Part shown: positions 15,841 through 27,200 of the stretch, in pieces
Numbering within the stretch: the first letter of the stretch is position 1
How the letters are laid out: every line of letters starts with the position of its first letter
Source of the DNA: an uncultured Eubacteriales bacterium
Lineage (GTDB): Bacteria; Bacillota; Clostridia; Christensenellales; CAG-917
DNA length: 64,000 nt
Direction: 5' to 3'
Assembly (NCBI GenBank): GCA_900544575.1
Contig: UQVO01000006.1
Span: 27,006-91,005, forward strand
Program-made: the position numbers and the translations under genes
Notes under the pieces: model-generated
What the model was told of the DNA's origin: nothing
Database searches by the model: none
What the model saw: the letters and a program-made list of their open reading frames with translations, nothing else

Positions 15841-16776
15841 CTACATCAGCACCCAGTCGCCCGGCGTGACGAAGAGATAGCTTATCAGCATAAGCAGTGC
15901 CGCCACGACTATGACGTGGAGCATATAGAAGAAAATCGCGTACTTTCCGATGAAGTTCACGGGTTTGTTCCATTTGCCGTCCATAAAGGGCAGCAGGCTG
16001 TAACGTCTGGGATAGAGCAGCGGTGCGATTGCCGTGCCCGTGAAGAAGAAAGCCGACCAAGGGATGAGGTTGCAGATGTCGCCGGGCGAGAACTCGCCGC
16101 GGTCGTAGAAGAGGGACGGATTGCCGTACGCGTCCTCGTAGGGGAAGAGGGGCGCGAGCCATTCGGGCGTGTCGGCGGGCGGAGTGTAGAGGTAATACAG
16201 ACAGACGACGAGCACTATCACGGCGACGCTTGCGATGCATTTGGCGAGCGTGCTGTCACGGAAAAATCTGCGGCATATTATCTCTATGAGCGCGTAGAAC
16301 AGAATGCAGGCGGCATAGAAGTGGAGCACCCCGAAATTGACGTGCATACCCGATATGCCCAGCACGTTTTCCGCGCCGTAGCTCAGCCCCGTATAGAGCA
16401 TCGCGACCGCCGCGAGCACTATGCCGCGCTTGACGTTGGAGCGTGAAAATGTGCAGGAAATGCCCGAAATCGAAAAGAAGACGAAGAGCACCGCCGTGCG
16501 CACCGCCGTGCGGACTTCGCTTTCGTGGAACCAGGCGCACCAGCGGCAGAACGCCGCGCCGCCGTCGCCCGCCATATCGACGCCGAACCAGGCAGGGCCG
16601 AAGAACTGCGCTATCATCATCACGAGGTGGTCGAGTATCATCAGCACCACGCACGCGCCGCGCAGGAAATCTATCTCCCATATTCTGTTGCGGGGAGCTT
16701 TCGGAGCAAGGGTGACCTTGACGTCTTGCAAGGACGGTGTAAACGTTTCGGAAGTCATCTTTTGTCTTTCTTCCAT
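15841..16776 (-). CDS. DUF1624 / heparan-N-acetyltransferase-like membrane protein
   Basis: A 311-residue polytopic protein. The N-terminal signature RIWEIDFLRGACVVLMILDH at 31-50 is that of the DUF1624/HGSNAT-like acyltransferase family, in which a conserved Arg/Asp/His near helix 1 takes part in transmembrane acyl transfer. About seven or eight hydrophobic helices follow to the end. The annotated start overlaps the end of the upstream gene. An internal ATG at 16758 makes the classic ATGA overlap with that gene's stop and is equally plausible; it would give 305 residues. It is co-transcribed with the 16755-17237 gene. Confidence 0.75.
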   Translation of the reverse strand: MEERQKMTSETFTPSLQDVKVTLAPKAPRNRIWEIDFLRGACVVLMILDHLVMMIAQFFGPAWFGVDMAGDGGAAFCRWCAWFHESEVRTAVRTAVLFVFFSISGISCTFSRSNVKRGIVLAAVAMLYTGLSYGAENVLGISGMHVNFGVLHFYAACILFYALIEIICRRFFRDSTLAKCIASVAVIVLVVCLYYLYTPPADTPEWLAPLFPYEDAYGNPSLFYDRGEFSPGDICNLIPWSAFFFTGTAIAPLLYPRRYSLLPFMDGKWNKPVNFIGKYAIFFYMLHVIVVAALLMLISYLFVTPGDWVLM

Positions 16777-17237
16777 TCTCTTCCCACGAGGGTGAGCGCG
16801 CCGCCGCGCTTCTCGTAGAGGTCGTATCTGTTTGCGTATTCGTAGACTATTATGCCCGGGCTCATACGGCTGCGGTATATCTTCGGGGCTTCGGGGGTGT
16901 GTTTCCCCGCCGCTTTGCCGTCATACTCGATTACGCCGCCGCGGAAATATTCGCCCAAAGGTTTTACGACAAGGTTGCGGACGGTGATTATCACGGAGCA
17001 TATCAGCGAAAGCACAAAGCCGAAGACGTACAGCCCGCCGTCCGTCCCGCCCACGAACAACTCGAACCCGAACACGAGGTAGAGCACTCCGCCGTAGGCA
17101 AGATAGGCGAGAGGGATATACAGCCCGAAACAGCGGACGGCCCTCGCCGCTCCGACCGCCGCGTATACCGCTATCCTGCGAATTAGCCCGAACGCCGCCG
17201 CAGCGACGCCGCCGAGCAGACAGCCCGCCGTTTTCAC
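16755..17237 (-). CDS. Small membrane protein upstream of the DUF1624 gene
   Basis: A 160-residue protein with a GTG start; an in-frame stop lies directly before it, so no longer form is possible. Three hydrophobic stretches (about 4-20, 35-58 and 66-86) are followed by a basic/polar C-terminal 75 residues with a short beta-rich tail (PGIIVYEYANRYDLYEKRGG). The promoter -10 box ends six bases before the GTG and there is no ribosome-binding site, so the mRNA may be leaderless. No family is recognised. Its stop overlaps the internal start of the DUF1624-like gene. Confidence 0.62.
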   Translation of the reverse strand: MKTAGCLLGGVAAAAFGLIRRIAVYAAVGAARAVRCFGLYIPLAYLAYGGVLYLVFGFELFVGGTDGGLYVFGFVLSLICSVIITVRNLVVKPLGEYFRGGVIEYDGKAAGKHTPEAPKIYRSRMSPGIIVYEYANRYDLYEKRGGALTLVGREWKKDKR

Positions 17238-17243
17238 TCATTG

Positions 17244-17272
17244 AGAATATCACACAGAGCGGCGCGTGTCAA
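17244..17272 (-). promoter_or_regulatory. Promoter of the DUF1624 operon
   Basis: Minus-strand TTGACA (17272-17267), 17 bases, TATTCT (17249-17244). The predicted start site falls on the GTG at 17237. Confidence 0.65.
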
Positions 17273-17349
17273 AGAAGAATAATGGCGGAAGACGGCTTAA
17301 AAGGCGGGAAAATAGCTTAAAAAGCGCGCGGAGCACGGGCGCGCGCGTA

Positions 17350-17378
17350 TTGACTGCGGCGTGCCAAAATGATATGAT
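17350..17378 (+). promoter_or_regulatory. Promoter of the GH20 gene
   Basis: TTGACT (17350-17355), 17 bases, TATGAT (17373-17378), five of six matches in each box, about 70 bases before the start codon. Confidence 0.78.
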
Positions 17379-17448
17379 ATGAAAAAATCCGTGCGGCGGC
17401 GGAAGCGGGCGGTCTGCGCGCGGCAGTCCGCGGCACGAGGGAGGAAAT

Positions 17449-18978
17449 ATGAACATTGTCCCGAAACCTTATCTCATCGAACCGTCGGAAGGAAGTTTCG
17501 CGTTCCGTGCGGATATGAAAGTCCGCACGTCGCTTCCCGTCATCGCCGATATGTTCGGAGGCGCGGCGGAAACGTCGCCGATTATCTTCCGCAAAGCGGA
17601 TACGGAATGGGATTACGTCCTGAAAATCACTCCTTCCGGCGTCGAGGCGACTGCGTCTGACGACGAGGGACTGTTCCACGCCGCCGTGACGCTCCGTCAG
17701 CTGACGGGCGGGAAGAAAGAGGCGGACATCCCCGCCTGCACGGTCTTCGACAAGCCGCGTTACGCTTACCGCGCGGGAATGCTGGACGTGTGCCGCCATT
17801 TTTACGGCGTGGACGTCGTGAAAAAACTCATAGACACGATGGCGATGTACAAGTTCAATTTCCTGCATTTCCACGTCAGCGACGACCAGGGGTTCAGACT
17901 GCGCATCGACGCCCTCCCCAAGCTGCACAGGGTGGGGAGCGTGCGCAAGAGCACCTGCGGGGACGGCAAGCCCCACGGCGGATATTACACCAAGGCGCAG
18001 ATAAAGGAAATCGTGGACTATGCTGCGGAGAGGTACATACAGATACTGCCGGAAATAGACATCCCCGGGCACACCCGCGCCGTCATAGCGGCTTATCCCG
18101 AACTTTCGTGTTCGGGCAAACCCACGGATGTGGCGACGTGGTTCGGCATACACTCCAAAGTGTTGTGCGCCGGCAAGGAAAAGGTGTACGAAGCGCTGGA
18201 CGTGATTTTTGCGGAAATGGCGGAAATGTTCCCCTGTAAATACTTCCATCTGGGCGGCGACGAGGTCGCGAAACTCGAATGGGCGAAGTGTCCCGACTGT
18301 GCCGAAACCGTACGCAGAGAAGGGCTGAAAGATTTGGAGCAGTTGCAGGGCTATTTCACAAACCGCGCGATTAAACTGCTGGAAAAGTACGGTAAAACGC
18401 CGATTCTGTGGAATGAGGCTCTCAATTCCGAAATGCTCGACCCGTCCGCTGCGATACAGTACTGGACGACGGACAAGGCGTCCGCGGAGCGCGTCGCAAA
18501 GGCGGTGTGCGAGGAAGGGCGCAAGGTGGTGATGAGCCGCTGCAATCCGTACTATCTCGACTATCCCTGCGGAATGCACTCCCTCAAAGCGATGTATATG
18601 CTCGAACCCGAAGAGGAGCTCGGCAGCGCGGGCAGGGATGGAATTATGGGCGTGGAATGTCCCCTCTGGACGGAGCACATTTCGGAGGAAAAGGACTTGT
18701 TCGAGCACTTTTATCCCCGCGCGATAGCCGTCGCGGAAACGGGATGGAGCGCGCCCGGGAAGGACTATGCCGACTTCGAGGCGAGGCTGAAAGAAGTGCT
18801 TTTCCCGCTGGACGAAAAGGGCGTGGCGCATATGCCCGTCGAAAAATGCAACCCCGGCAAACTGAAAGGCGCATTGCAGGCGTCCGCATTCGGGATGAAA
18901 GCGCAGCGCAGGTGCGACGTGACGTCCGCGCGCAACTGGCGCAGCACGCGCCTGCGTTATCCGCAGAAAACGAAATGA
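17449..18978 (+). CDS. Beta-N-acetylhexosaminidase, glycoside hydrolase family 20
   Basis: A 509-residue enzyme starting after GAGGGAGGAAAT, with no signal peptide, so it probably acts in the cytoplasm on imported oligosaccharides. Residues 1-105 are the GH20b-like alpha/beta domain, ending with the characteristic DEGLFHAAVTLRQL. The TIM barrel follows, with MLDVCRHFY, FLHFHVSDDQGFRL and EIDIPGHTRA. The catalytic pair is D271-E272 in HLGGDEV, and W residues near the end (PLWTEHI, ETGWSAP) line the pocket. It would release terminal GlcNAc or GalNAc from glycans such as mucin or chitin by substrate-assisted catalysis. A PIG-L deacetylase and a DUF4380-like protein follow on the same strand, suggesting amino-sugar use. 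Confidence 0.93.
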   Translation: MNIVPKPYLIEPSEGSFAFRADMKVRTSLPVIADMFGGAAETSPIIFRKADTEWDYVLKITPSGVEATASDDEGLFHAAVTLRQLTGGKKEADIPACTVFDKPRYAYRAGMLDVCRHFYGVDVVKKLIDTMAMYKFNFLHFHVSDDQGFRLRIDALPKLHRVGSVRKSTCGDGKPHGGYYTKAQIKEIVDYAAERYIQILPEIDIPGHTRAVIAAYPELSCSGKPTDVATWFGIHSKVLCAGKEKVYEALDVIFAEMAEMFPCKYFHLGGDEVAKLEWAKCPDCAETVRREGLKDLEQLQGYFTNRAIKLLEKYGKTPILWNEALNSEMLDPSAAIQYWTTDKASAERVAKAVCEEGRKVVMSRCNPYYLDYPCGMHSLKAMYMLEPEEELGSAGRDGIMGVECPLWTEHISEEKDLFEHFYPRAIAVAETGWSAPGKDYADFEARLKEVLFPLDEKGVAHMPVEKCNPGKLKGALQASAFGMKAQRRCDVTSARNWRSTRLRYPQKTK

Positions 18979-19078
18979 CGTCCGCGCGGAATGACGTGTG
19001 CGGCGGCGCGGCAGGCGTTTGACGGCGTGACTTGTGCCGCTTGCATACAAACCGTCGGACGGAAAAAATTGACGATTT

Positions 19079-19110
19079 GCTTTGCGGCGGCGGGAGCGCC
19101 GCCGCAAAGC
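19079..19110 (+). other. Strong hairpin before the DUF4380-like gene
   Basis: GCTTTGCGGCGGCG and its exact complement pair over 14 bp around GGAG. No T-tract follows, and the ribosome-binding site begins eight bases later, so it looks more like a leader or processing hairpin than a terminator. Confidence 0.5.
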
Positions 19111-19129
19111 GGAAATAAGAGGTTTTGAT

Positions 19130-20014
19130 ATGAATACCGTTGAATACAAAAATTACGGAAAATGCGCCGTGTTCGTGCGCGGCGGCACAAAAGTGATGGT
19201 CACGCTGGACGTCGGTCCGCGCATAATCTGGTTCGGCACGGAGGACTTCAACTTTCTCAACGAGGATCTCGACCGCAACGTAAACAAAGGCGGCGACTAT
19301 TTCGACGAGAATTACGGCAAGGGAACGACGTGGTATCTCTACGGCGGACACCGTGTGTGGAAGTCGCCGGAGGACCTCGAAACCTACACTCCCGACAATT
19401 TTCCCGTCGAATGCAAGGAAAGGGAGTGGGGCGGCAGCTTCACCTGCCGTGCGGGGCTGCGCATCGACCACACGCTGGATATAGAGCTTGCGGAGGACGG
19501 GTCGCTCACCGTGCTCAACACCCTGACCAACAAGGGAGAGGCGCGCGAGCTTTCGGTGTGGGGGCTTACGGTCGCGGCAAAGGGCGGCACGCTTGTGCTT
19601 CCGCTGAACGACCCCGTCGACGACCTCAACCCCGTTTACAACGTCGTGCGCTGGCCTTACAACGACCCCGAAGACGAAAGGCTGTGCGTGGGAGAGAAAT
19701 TCCTCACCCTGCGCCAGACGGACCGTCCCGAGGCGATAAAGATTGGCACGTTCGCAAAAAAAGGAGAGGCGTACTACGCCATAGGGGACAAAGTGATGAA
19801 ATGGGAGTGCGTGCCGGAGGACGGCGTCTACGGCGACTTCTGGTGCAACTTCGAAAGCTACACCAACGCGCACATCCTCGAAGTGGAATGGCTTTCGCGG
19901 AGAGTGACGCTGGGCAAGGGAGAAAGTTTCACTATGCCCGAAAAGTGGAGCGTTGCGGAGCTTGACTCTCTGCCCGAAGTGGCGGAACGTGTCAAAGCCG
20001 CCGCGAAGTGCTGA
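19130..20014 (+). CDS. DUF4380-like protein, mutarotase-type beta-sandwich
   Basis: A 294-residue soluble protein, start set by AGAGG and the natural N-terminus MNTVEYKNYGKC. The sequence is a series of beta-strands with the look of the galactose-mutarotase fold: LDVGPRIIWFGTEDFNFL near 27-44, YLYGGHRVWKSPED with a conserved His and Trp, then AEDGSLTVLNTLTNKGEARELSVWGLTV. DUF4380 proteins share this fold and the 'GGHR.W..PE' motif; their substrates are mostly unknown but expected to be carbohydrates. It lies in a run with a hexosaminidase and a PIG-L deacetylase, which fits sugar handling. The name is recognised from motif memory only. Confidence 0.72.
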   Translation: MNTVEYKNYGKCAVFVRGGTKVMVTLDVGPRIIWFGTEDFNFLNEDLDRNVNKGGDYFDENYGKGTTWYLYGGHRVWKSPEDLETYTPDNFPVECKEREWGGSFTCRAGLRIDHTLDIELAEDGSLTVLNTLTNKGEARELSVWGLTVAAKGGTLVLPLNDPVDDLNPVYNVVRWPYNDPEDERLCVGEKFLTLRQTDRPEAIKIGTFAKKGEAYYAIGDKVMKWECVPEDGVYGDFWCNFESYTNAHILEVEWLSRRVTLGKGESFTMPEKWSVAELDSLPEVAERVKAAAKC

Positions 20015-20146
20015 AACACGTTTCGTGTTCCGATTGATGTGTTAAGAGCAAGAATTCGGGCAAAAGAGCGGCGATAACGCACGAAACGTGTTATATGGCG
20101 GGTGAGCGCGCAAAAGGCGCCAGGCTGCCGAAGCACGAAACGTGTT
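20015..20146. repeat. Three copies of a 13-base near-palindrome CACGAAACGTGTT
   Basis: AACACGTTTCGTG at 20015-20027 is the exact reverse complement of CACGAAACGTGTT at 20080-20092 and 20134-20146. The first copy extends to AACACG TTT CGTGTT, a perfect 6-bp inverted repeat. All three lie between the DUF4380-like and PIG-L genes, a spacing and symmetry that could fit a repressor operator or a short repeat burst. Confidence 0.55.
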
Positions 20147-20176
20147 GTAGGTGACTAAAATCCGGGAGGACGGACT

Positions 20177-20980
20177 ATGGAAAAGTTTGTGCCTAAGAGC
20201 GCACGCGGAGCGGAGGTGAAATATTTCGCCGTATCCGCTCACAAGGACGACGTCGAGATGCTGGCGCTTGACGGCATCTTCAAATGCAGGGATACGGGAG
20301 GATTCGCCGCCGCGATTCTGACGGACGGCGGACAATGCCCCCGTTCCGCCGAATATGCGGCGGTGAGCGACGAGGATATGGCGCTTCTGCGTGCGGCGGA
20401 ACAGAAACGCGCGGCGGAAGCGGGAAGATACGAAGAGCTGTATCTCTTCGAAAAATCCTCTGCAGAGGTCAAGCGGCAGGCGAAGGAAGGCGGGGACGCC
20501 GTGCTGGGGCTGGCGGAAATTTTCCGTGCCCATCCGCGCCTCGAAGCGCTTTATCTCCACAATCCTTTCGACAGGCATCCCACCCACGTCGCCGCTTTCG
20601 AAACGGCGATAAAGGCGGTGAATTTGCTCAAAGACGACGAAAAACCGCGCAAAATATACGGCTGCGAGGTGTGGCGCGACCTCGACTGGCTTGCGGATTG
20701 CGACAAAGTCGCAATGGACGTGAGCGGAAGCGACGCTCTTGCGGCGGAGCTGATGGATTGTTTCGTGTCGCAGAATGCGGTGAAGCGTTACGACGTCGCG
20801 TCGGCGGCGCGCCGCAAGGCAAATGCCACCTTCTATCAGAGCCACGAGGGCGACGAAGCAACCGCGATAGTATACGGCGTGGATATGACCTGTCTTGCAT
20901 ACGGCGTTCCGGTCGGAAAATTCGTGAAAGAAAAAATTGAAAATTTCCGCCGCGACCTGCACGGGAATTTTGCGGATTGA
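20177..20980 (+). CDS. PIG-L (LmbE-like) family deacetylase
   Basis: A 267-residue cytoplasmic protein, start set by GGGAGGACGG. The zinc-site signature AHKDDVEM at 21-28 corresponds to the family's AHPDDxE (H22, D24/D25), and the second metal motif is RHPTHVAAFETAI near residue 138. PIG-L enzymes remove the acetyl group from GlcNAc-containing molecules. Lys replaces the usual Pro in the first motif, a mild variation. The preceding GH20 enzyme would release N-acetylhexosamines, which gives a plausible but unproven substrate link. Three near-palindromic repeats precede the gene. Confidence 0.88.
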   Translation: MEKFVPKSARGAEVKYFAVSAHKDDVEMLALDGIFKCRDTGGFAAAILTDGGQCPRSAEYAAVSDEDMALLRAAEQKRAAEAGRYEELYLFEKSSAEVKRQAKEGGDAVLGLAEIFRAHPRLEALYLHNPFDRHPTHVAAFETAIKAVNLLKDDEKPRKIYGCEVWRDLDWLADCDKVAMDVSGSDALAAELMDCFVSQNAVKRYDVASAARRKANATFYQSHEGDEATAIVYGVDMTCLAYGVPVGKFVKEKIENFRRDLHGNFAD

Positions 20981-21157
20981 GAAGAAAAATATTTTTGCGG
21001 TCCGCTTCGCGGTCCGCGGACGTTTGACGGGGTGCGGCGGGGCAGGAAAATGTTTCCGGCCGCGCCTGTCGCGGTGCATAACGCTGAAAGTTAAGTCCTT
21101 TGGGCTTATTTCCGTTTCGGACGGCGAAAAAACGTCGTTTTAAGGTTTTTTAAGATT

Positions 21158-21186
21158 TTGTTAATTATATTTAACGCGCTTATAAT
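21158..21186 (+). promoter_or_regulatory. Promoter of the giant lipoprotein gene
   Basis: TTGTTA (21158-21163), 17 bases, a perfect TATAAT (21181-21186). A second TATAAT lies at 21204-21209, so there may be two start sites. The leader is about 80 bases and AT-rich just upstream of the -10. Confidence 0.7.
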
Positions 21187-21271
21187 CGCCCTACGGGCGT
21201 GCGTATAATTTCCACGTATTATAGTCTATGCGGGCGCGATTTTATGCGCGCGAGAGCGTAGGAGGGAAGTT

Positions 21272-24200
21272 ATGAGAAAGTGGAAGTTTGCGATTTTGTT
21301 TGTGCTCGTGCTGTGCCTCACGGTGGGTATGCTGGTTGCTTGCGACCAAACCGGCGGCAATTCGGGCACCCCTACCATTCCCACAAATCCGGACGGTTCG
21401 CAGACGGAAGACTCTTACACTACGATGTCGGGGTCTGACGCCTGGGCTTTGTTCAGGGAAGCGGCGTCGGCGGCCAATGCGCCGACGGGCAATTACGTCT
21501 ACGCCGATTCCGTCATTTATCTCGACTACATAAAGGACGCCACGGGCTATCTTTATGCCGTCAAGGTGCAGGCGGACATCGACCTCGCAAACGACGTCAA
21601 TTCCGAGCTTCTGCTCGAACTCTGGCAGGCCAACGACGAGGGCGACCTTGCGAAGATGCTCGTCGGTCTGTACTATTACGACTCCACTCTCGTCTATGAC
21701 TGCACGGGGCTCAAAGAGGGCGCCAAAGTAGTCAAAACGGACAACATCAACATCACCGCGATTGAGGCTACGCTGCGCGAAATGTTCAACGGCAGCAGCC
21801 TTGCCAACTTCCTCCTCAACAATCTTCTCACTTTCGACACCGGCGTTGTCGGCACGGTCGAAGGTCTTGTCACCGCGCTTCTCGGCGATTCCCGCCTCAT
21901 AACCAACTCGGACGGCACCCAGCGTCTCGAAATGCCGCTTTCCCTCACCAGCATTATCGGCTCTCTGCTTTCCGGCGTTCTCGTTCCCGGCCCCGACGGA
22001 CTCATTTCCGACGACATCGCGGAACTCATTTACGACATTCTCGGCATAGACCTTTATATGTTCGAAGCGCTTGTGCCCGAGAACGTGTCGGTCTATCTCA
22101 TTGCAGACCTCAAAGACGGCGCGGACGGCGGCAAGGTTCTCTCCGGAATGAGCGTTGACGTGGGTGTGGACTTCAACACTTACGACACCAGTCTCGAAGA
22201 GGATTACGGCATCATCGAAAGCTCCGTAGACCTTTCCATAGGCGCGACCACCATCGACAAGCTCACCGCCCCCACGCTGGACGTCGTGGGCTATCTGACC
22301 GCTCCCAAAGCGGCGGAAGGCGAACTCGAATCCGCGGGCGGCAGAGGAATAGAGAGCATAGAGTCTTTGGACGACTATTCCATTCTGACCCTTGACGTTA
22401 CTCTTTCCCTCGGCGTTGCGCTCAATGCTTGCAGCATCAGCGCAAGCGACATAATGGGAGCCTTCGGCAGCCTCATAACGGGGCTCATTCCCGGAGGTTC
22501 AATCACCGAGGACATTCAGAAAATCCTCGACAAGGAAATCAACATCGAAGACGCGCTGCACGAGCTCAACATTCACATCTCGGGCGGCATAGATATGTTC
22601 GACAACGCGGGCACGAATCTGCTCATCGAGATAACCGGCGAGGACGTCTACAATGACGTGCGCGCGAGCATCGGTTACGTGGGAGCGGACGACGCGCTGT
22701 ACGTCGACCTCTCGGGCATTCTCGGCACGGGCAAATTCGTCGTCGACGAAATCGACCTCAACGGGGTGCTTTCCGACCTCATTCAGAACCAGCTTATTCC
22801 TCTCGTGAAAGACGGCCTTGCAAGCGTGGGACTGCTGCCCGACGCCGCGGACACGGAGGAAGGAGACGACGAATCCTCCGTGACGGACGAACAGAAGGAA
22901 GCCGTCGAAACGGTGGGTGAGCTCATCGCAAACGGCACCGTTCTGCAAGTCTACGGCGGTTCCGCCAGCGGCGAACCCATCACCGACGTAATCGGACTGG
23001 TCAGAGCCATTTTCGCCAATATCGACGTCGATATGGCGAATAACATCTTCAACATCCAGGCAATCACCGCCACCCTGACGCAGGAAATCCTCGACTACAT
23101 CTGGAGCCTTGCCTTCACGGGCAACCTCGAAGGCGCGACCATTCCCATTGTCGGCGACGTCGTGCTCGAATACCGCAACAACGGTTTCGCCACCACCAAG
23201 GACATCGAACTTAATGTGGACCTCGGAAACGTGCTTACGGGCGACGTTATCGCGGGGCTTACCGTCGGCATAGAAGCGCAGTTCGGTTCCGTCATAAACG
23301 AAAGCTATTTCAACGAAAGGCTTGCGGCATTCTCCGCGGGCAGGCAGAACGGCGATTACATAACGCTTGCCTCTTTCGGCGACCTGTTCGACGAACAGGG
23401 CAACTTCGCACTCGACCCCGAAACTCTGCTTGCGGGCATACAGTCCGTCGGCATCGGTTTGCGGGCGGACATCAACATCAGTGCGCTCGAAGGCGGGCTC
23501 GCCGACATCTATTACGAACAGGCGAACGAGTTCCTCATCGCGGTGCTTGCCGAGTTCGAGCAGTCTTTCGGCGGCAGCGCCACTCTCGTGCTGCAAGCGG
23601 AAGTAGCGGACGTTTCCGCCCTGATAGCGGCGCTCTCCGTGCCGGAGGGCCAGCAAGTCGATATCGGCGCGGTGCTTCCCGCTCTCAACATTTATCTCGC
23701 ACTCGAAATCGCGGACGGTTCCGCGCCTTTGCGCGTGTGGCTCGTGGACGGAGTCATCTATCTCGCAACTTCCGAGAAACTGCTTAACGGCCTTGCCTTG
23801 CAGGTGGACATCAAACCCTTCCTCACCTCCGCCGGCGGCGCAAACGAAGCGCTTTCCGCCGACGGAACGGGCAGCGGCGACACGGGCACGGGAAGCGCGG
23901 TCACCATTCCCGCGGAACTTCTTGCCATCATCACCGCGGCCGACATCACCGTGGGCGACCTCTACATTGACGTGGCTCTCGGCTCCGGGCTGCTTGCCAC
24001 GCTGCTCAACCTCATCGGTGTGGAGGGCATAAAAATCAACGAAAGCGGTTCCGACGAAACGCTCGGTCTCGACGCAGGCATTTCCATTGAACTCAACGAC
24101 GGTTTGCAGATTGCGGGCGGCGACACGTCCGAAGGACTTTCCATCGGCATAGTGCTCGGCGTGGGCGAAAACTTCGACTTCACCGTGGACCTCGGCGGAG

Positions 24201-27200
24201 TGAACGCCGTGGTCAACGGCGACAGCTATATCGAGTCCGTTCCCGACGACGTCGAATTCGTCGACTTCTTCAACGAACCTTACGTCAATCTTTCTCTCGA
24301 ATTCGGACTCGGCGCGCTGATTGCGGGCGGCAGCATTTCTCTCGGCGACGATGTCGGCAGCATAGACTTCCCCGAAGGGCTTGACGTCGACCTTACGCTC
24401 TCGCTGAATGCGAACCTCGACCTCGGCACTCTGCTTGCCGAATTTACCGGCGTCGTGCCCGAGGGCGAGAACCGTACGCAACTTGCCTTGCAGCTCAAAA
24501 ACGGCGACGAAGTGCTCCTTGCCGCTTACTATTCGGCGGGCACTTTATATGTTGACGCGGGCGCGCTTATAGGCGCGCGTGTGAGCACCGACCTCGACAT
24601 AATGGCGCTGCTGGCGTCCGTAATCGCGGGTTCGGGCAGCGGCGGCGAAGGCGGCGAAGCAGTCACCACGGCGGATATCAACGCGGAAGATTATTCCGTC
24701 GGCGTGTTCGAATTCCTTATGAAAGTCACCTCCACGGGCTTCTCCGTCGAAGTCGCGAAGGGACTTACCTCCGTCATCAACGACCTCATCGGTATGGACC
24801 TCGGGGAAATCAGCGCAGTGCTTTCTCTCGACTGGACGAACATCGTCAAGGACGAGGACGGCGGCTATCTCCTTGCGGGCGAAGTCAAAGTGGGCGATAT
24901 GGCGACGGTGAACATTTCCCTCTCCGGGCTCGGTCTCGGAATAGGCGAGGGCATTTTCGATAACTCCGTCCTGCCTGCGGAATTCGACTCCGAAGACTAT
25001 AAGAACATCGGCAGTCTGCTTGACGAAAACAATCAGTTCAGTGCAGAGGGGCTTGAACTCGACAGCGTATATGTCGAGCTCAGCGGAACGCTCGACCTTT
25101 CGGCGGACGCCAACACCGCCGGCGACTGGAATGTCGGCGATTGGATAAACAACTTCCTCGAAGGTGACGCCACAGTCGCCGACAACGTGAAGTCGCTCAT
25201 CCAGAAACTGGTGCTTTCGTTTGCGATAGACAGAAGCGTTTCTACGTCGCTCGAATTCGGTCTGAAAGCGCTGCTGCGCTTCGGCGACGATATGACGGAT
25301 GTGGGCTATATCCTTTCCCACTCCGATATTGCGCTCGAAATCAGGGAGAGCGGCAAGACGGAAAATCTGCTCGCGGTTTACATCATCGCGGATGAGGCCA
25401 CGGGCAAGAGCACGCTTTACATCGCTTCCGATGCGGGCGGTCTCATCGGCGGCGGCATTGCCGTGCCCGACATCGACCTCGGCTCGCTCTTTACGGCGAA
25501 CACCGACACTCCCGCGGAAGGCGAAGGAACGCAGAACCAGGCTCTCTCCGCCGCGGACGGCGAAACGGATACGACGGACGGCACTGACAATATCCTCGAC
25601 ACCATTCTCGGCATCATCAACCGCATTTATATGACGGACAGCGAACTGGAAGTCGGCCTCGGCGCGAACTTCCTCGTGTCGCTGCTCAATATGCTGCTGC
25701 CCGGATATGAGCTGAACGCTGACAATTTCGTGCAGCTCAATCCCGAAAACAGCTTCCTGTCCCTGTTCTACGGGCTCGGCGAAGGCGGCCGCAGAGAGAT
25801 AGGCATAGACCTCTCCCTCGGCGTGGACCCCTTCACCGTTGCGCTCGGACTCGGCGGGCTTAAAGTGGCAATCAACGACGACAGCAACGCCATCGAACCT
25901 TCCGTTCCCGAAGGATACGGCGGAGTCGACGACTATTACAAGAACATCTTCGCGGAGGACGGCGTCATTTCGCTCGAAGCCACCGTCGGTCTCGAACTTT
26001 CCTTCGGCGACACCGCGGCGCTCGAAGACGGGAAACTGCCTCTCGGAGATATGCTCTCCGCGATAATAGCCAATCTTGCCCTTGAACTCGGCATCGAAAT
26101 TTCCGACGACCTGCGCCTTGCCGTGGACGTCTATCTCGGCGCCAACATAATGTTCGGCGACGCCGAAAACACAGAGATTGCCCTCCAAATCAAAGACGCG
26201 ATTTCCTCCGACGTCATCCTTGCGGTCTATCTCAAAGGCTCCGCGATGTACGTCGATATGGGCAAACTGTCCGACAAAGACTTTGTCATCGAAAATACGG
26301 GCATCATCTCCACCGTCATCGAAATGGTGAGCGGACTGCTTGCCGGCGTCGAAGATAACGGTGCGGAAGGTGCGTCCGAAGCGGTGACCGCGTCGGATGC
26401 CACGGCGCAGGCGGACGAAGAAGATATGCTCGACATCGTGTTCGAAATTGCGGAAGGGCATCTTGCCCTCAACGTCACCGAGCGCGTCATTCTCGGCATA
26501 ATCGGAGCGTTCGCGGGCACTGATGTGGACATCGATTCCATCTTCGAAGCGCTCAATCTCGGCGCGGAAGTGTCCGTCGACGTCGATTTCGAGGCGCCTT
26601 CCGTGAGCATTGACATCGACACCAACTATGCAAGCGTGGGTGTTTCGATAGATAAGCCTTACATCACCAACTCCAAGAGCGATAACGTAAGCGGCATTAT
26701 CGACAAAGCCATAGCGGAGGGCAATTTCCAGAGCTACACGGCGAGCAGCGTGGCGCGTTTCGGTCTGAACCTCTCCGTGCGTTACAGTGCCGACGCGACT
26801 TATCAGAAAGTCGACAATCCCGACGCGTACGCGAATTCGGACAGATACACTCAACTCTCCGACGGGTCGTTCGTGCAGGATAACGACGGCGATTATGTGC
26901 GCCGTGCCGTGACGCTTTCCGAAATTATCGATGCGTTGCTGGATATGCCCGCAATTGCGGACGCTTTCGGCAACGTCGGCAACGAAACCTTGCAGGCGAT
27001 AGTGGACGTGCTCGTCGCACGCCTCGGCATCGAGCTTTATCTCGACGACCCCATCAGCGACAATCTCCAAATCAACATCGAAGGTCTGCTCGACCTCGAA
27101 GCGCTGGGGCTCAGCGGTATACTCGGCGACTTCACGATTCCCGAGTTCGATACGCTTGCGATTCTCAACGCGCTGCAAGTCGGCATCGAAATAATCTTCA

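Noticed and set aside
22499..27178. Antisense frames of 660 and 877 codons at 22499-24481 and 24545-27178
   Set aside because: Same codon-mirroring artefact; no ribosome-binding sites and no recognisable protein.
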